From Methylothermaceae bacterium (GTDB lineage Bacteria; Pseudomonadota; Gammaproteobacteria; Methylococcales; Methylothermaceae): a DNA stretch of 43,644 nt. Shown piece by piece: positions 43,314 to 43,644 of this stretch. The stretch spans positions 1 to 43,644 of the forward strand of contig JALSSF010000151.1 in assembly GCA_026984375.1 (NCBI GenBank). Reading direction: 5' to 3'. The notes under the pieces were generated by a model. It was not told where the DNA came from. It did no database searches and saw nothing but the letters and a program-made list of their open reading frames with translations. The first letter of the stretch is position 1. Each line of letters starts with the position of its first letter. The position numbers were made by a program, and so were the translations under genes.

Positions 43314-43644
43314 CATTCGTCCGCTTGCTGCTGGCGGCCGGCCTGGTGTTCGCTGTGGCAGCGGTCTGGGCCGGTCCGCGTCAGGCCGATCCCGACGGCT
43401 GTCTGGTGTGCCACGCCCTGCCGGGGTTGGAATACATCGACGCGCAGGGGGTGCGGCGCACCGCCACCATCGACCGGCACGCCTTCTACGGTTCCCTCCA
43501 CGGCAGCGTGCCCTGCCGCGACTGTCACCGCAAGATCCGCGACTATCCCCACGATCCCAAGAACGGCTACGTGGACTGCGGCGCCGCCTGCCACGTGGAA
43601 GAGCCGTCGGAGGCCGAGGCCTTCAGCCATCGCGACATCGTCGA
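43298..43644 (+). CDS. Multihaem c-type cytochrome, N-terminal part
   Basis: The open frame runs to the window edge (115 complete codons). From the ATG at 43298 (16-base overlap with the polyferredoxin gene; a TTG at 43310 with a TTGA overlap is an alternative) there is a hydrophobic signal or anchor (about residues 7-25), then CLVCH (35-39), CRDCH (73-77) and an unusual CX3CH, CGAACH (94-99). The C-terminus and further haems are outside the window. The spacing and HAFYGSLHGSVPC pattern resemble NapC/NrfH-like or doubled-CXXCH proteins. It could be an anchored partner of the polyferredoxin. Confidence 0.82.
   Translation, partial: MDRPLTFVRLLLAAGLVFAVAAVWAGPRQADPDGCLVCHALPGLEYIDAQGVRRTATIDRHAFYGSLHGSVPCRDCHRKIRDYPHDPKNGYVDCGAACHVEEPSEAEAFSHRDIV

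Overview
The window looks like chromosomal DNA of a GC-rich gammaproteobacterium. The basis is gene order: eno-ftsB-ispD-ispF-truD, maf(yceF)/yceD-rpmF-plsX-fabH-fabD-fabG-acpP-fabF-pabC-mltG-tmk-holB-pilZ-tatD and a System I cytochrome c maturation (ccm) cluster are all gammaproteobacterial arrangements. The abundance of multiheme cytochromes would suit a methanotroph-like (Methylococcales) or related lineage, but that placement is an inference from style, not a proven identification.

Layout. Positions 2-3998 (+): end of enolase, then ftsB, ispD, ispF, truD and uppP, linked by very short overlaps. 3971-5052 (-): an Smr-domain protein and a Maf/YceF pyrophosphatase. 5087-15863 (+): yceD-rpmF, the fatty acid synthesis block, pabC, mltG, tmk, holB, pilZ and a TatD nuclease. 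A near-consensus promoter drives yceD with almost no leader, and a terminator/attenuator follows acpP. 15838-18461 (-): a PLP-dependent class V aminotransferase-like enzyme and a sodium:neurotransmitter-symporter-family transporter. 18527-21034 (+): an unrecognised one-helix membrane protein, then htpG behind a textbook sigma-32 heat-shock promoter, then a DUF2892 protein. 21240-21314: tRNA-Val(CAC), followed by a DUF3014 protein. 22284-34968 (-): a DUF533/YebE-like gene, then (reading in the transcription direction) ccmC-D-E-F-G-H-I, pncA, pncB, yigZ, a lipoprotein hydrolase, hsp20 and lon, with almost no gaps for about 12 kb. ccmA and ccmB are not present.

35412-43644 (+), running off the window, is the most remarkable part. 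It encodes a large eight-haem secreted cytochrome, a tiny four-cysteine membrane protein, a roughly 400-residue outer-membrane beta-barrel candidate, periplasmic cytochromes with seven, eight and six haem motifs, a NapH-like membrane polyferredoxin, and the start of another cytochrome with three haem-like sites. At least 32 haem-binding sites lie in about 8 kb. The set has the parts expected of a quinone-to-outer-surface electron conduit (membrane Fe-S protein, periplasmic multihaem relay, porin, large terminal cytochrome), yet I do not recognise it as Mtr, Pio or a named Geobacter-type cluster. It is divergent from the ccm genes that would attach its haems, across a 443-bp control region holding three inverted repeats. 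I consider it the best candidate for an undescribed system here.

Regulation visible in sequence includes a sigma-32 promoter with a stem-loop at the predicted 5' end of htpG mRNA, paired divergent sigma-70 promoters with a dyad in one spacer, a perfect terminator after the first cytochrome gene, and several operator-like palindromes.
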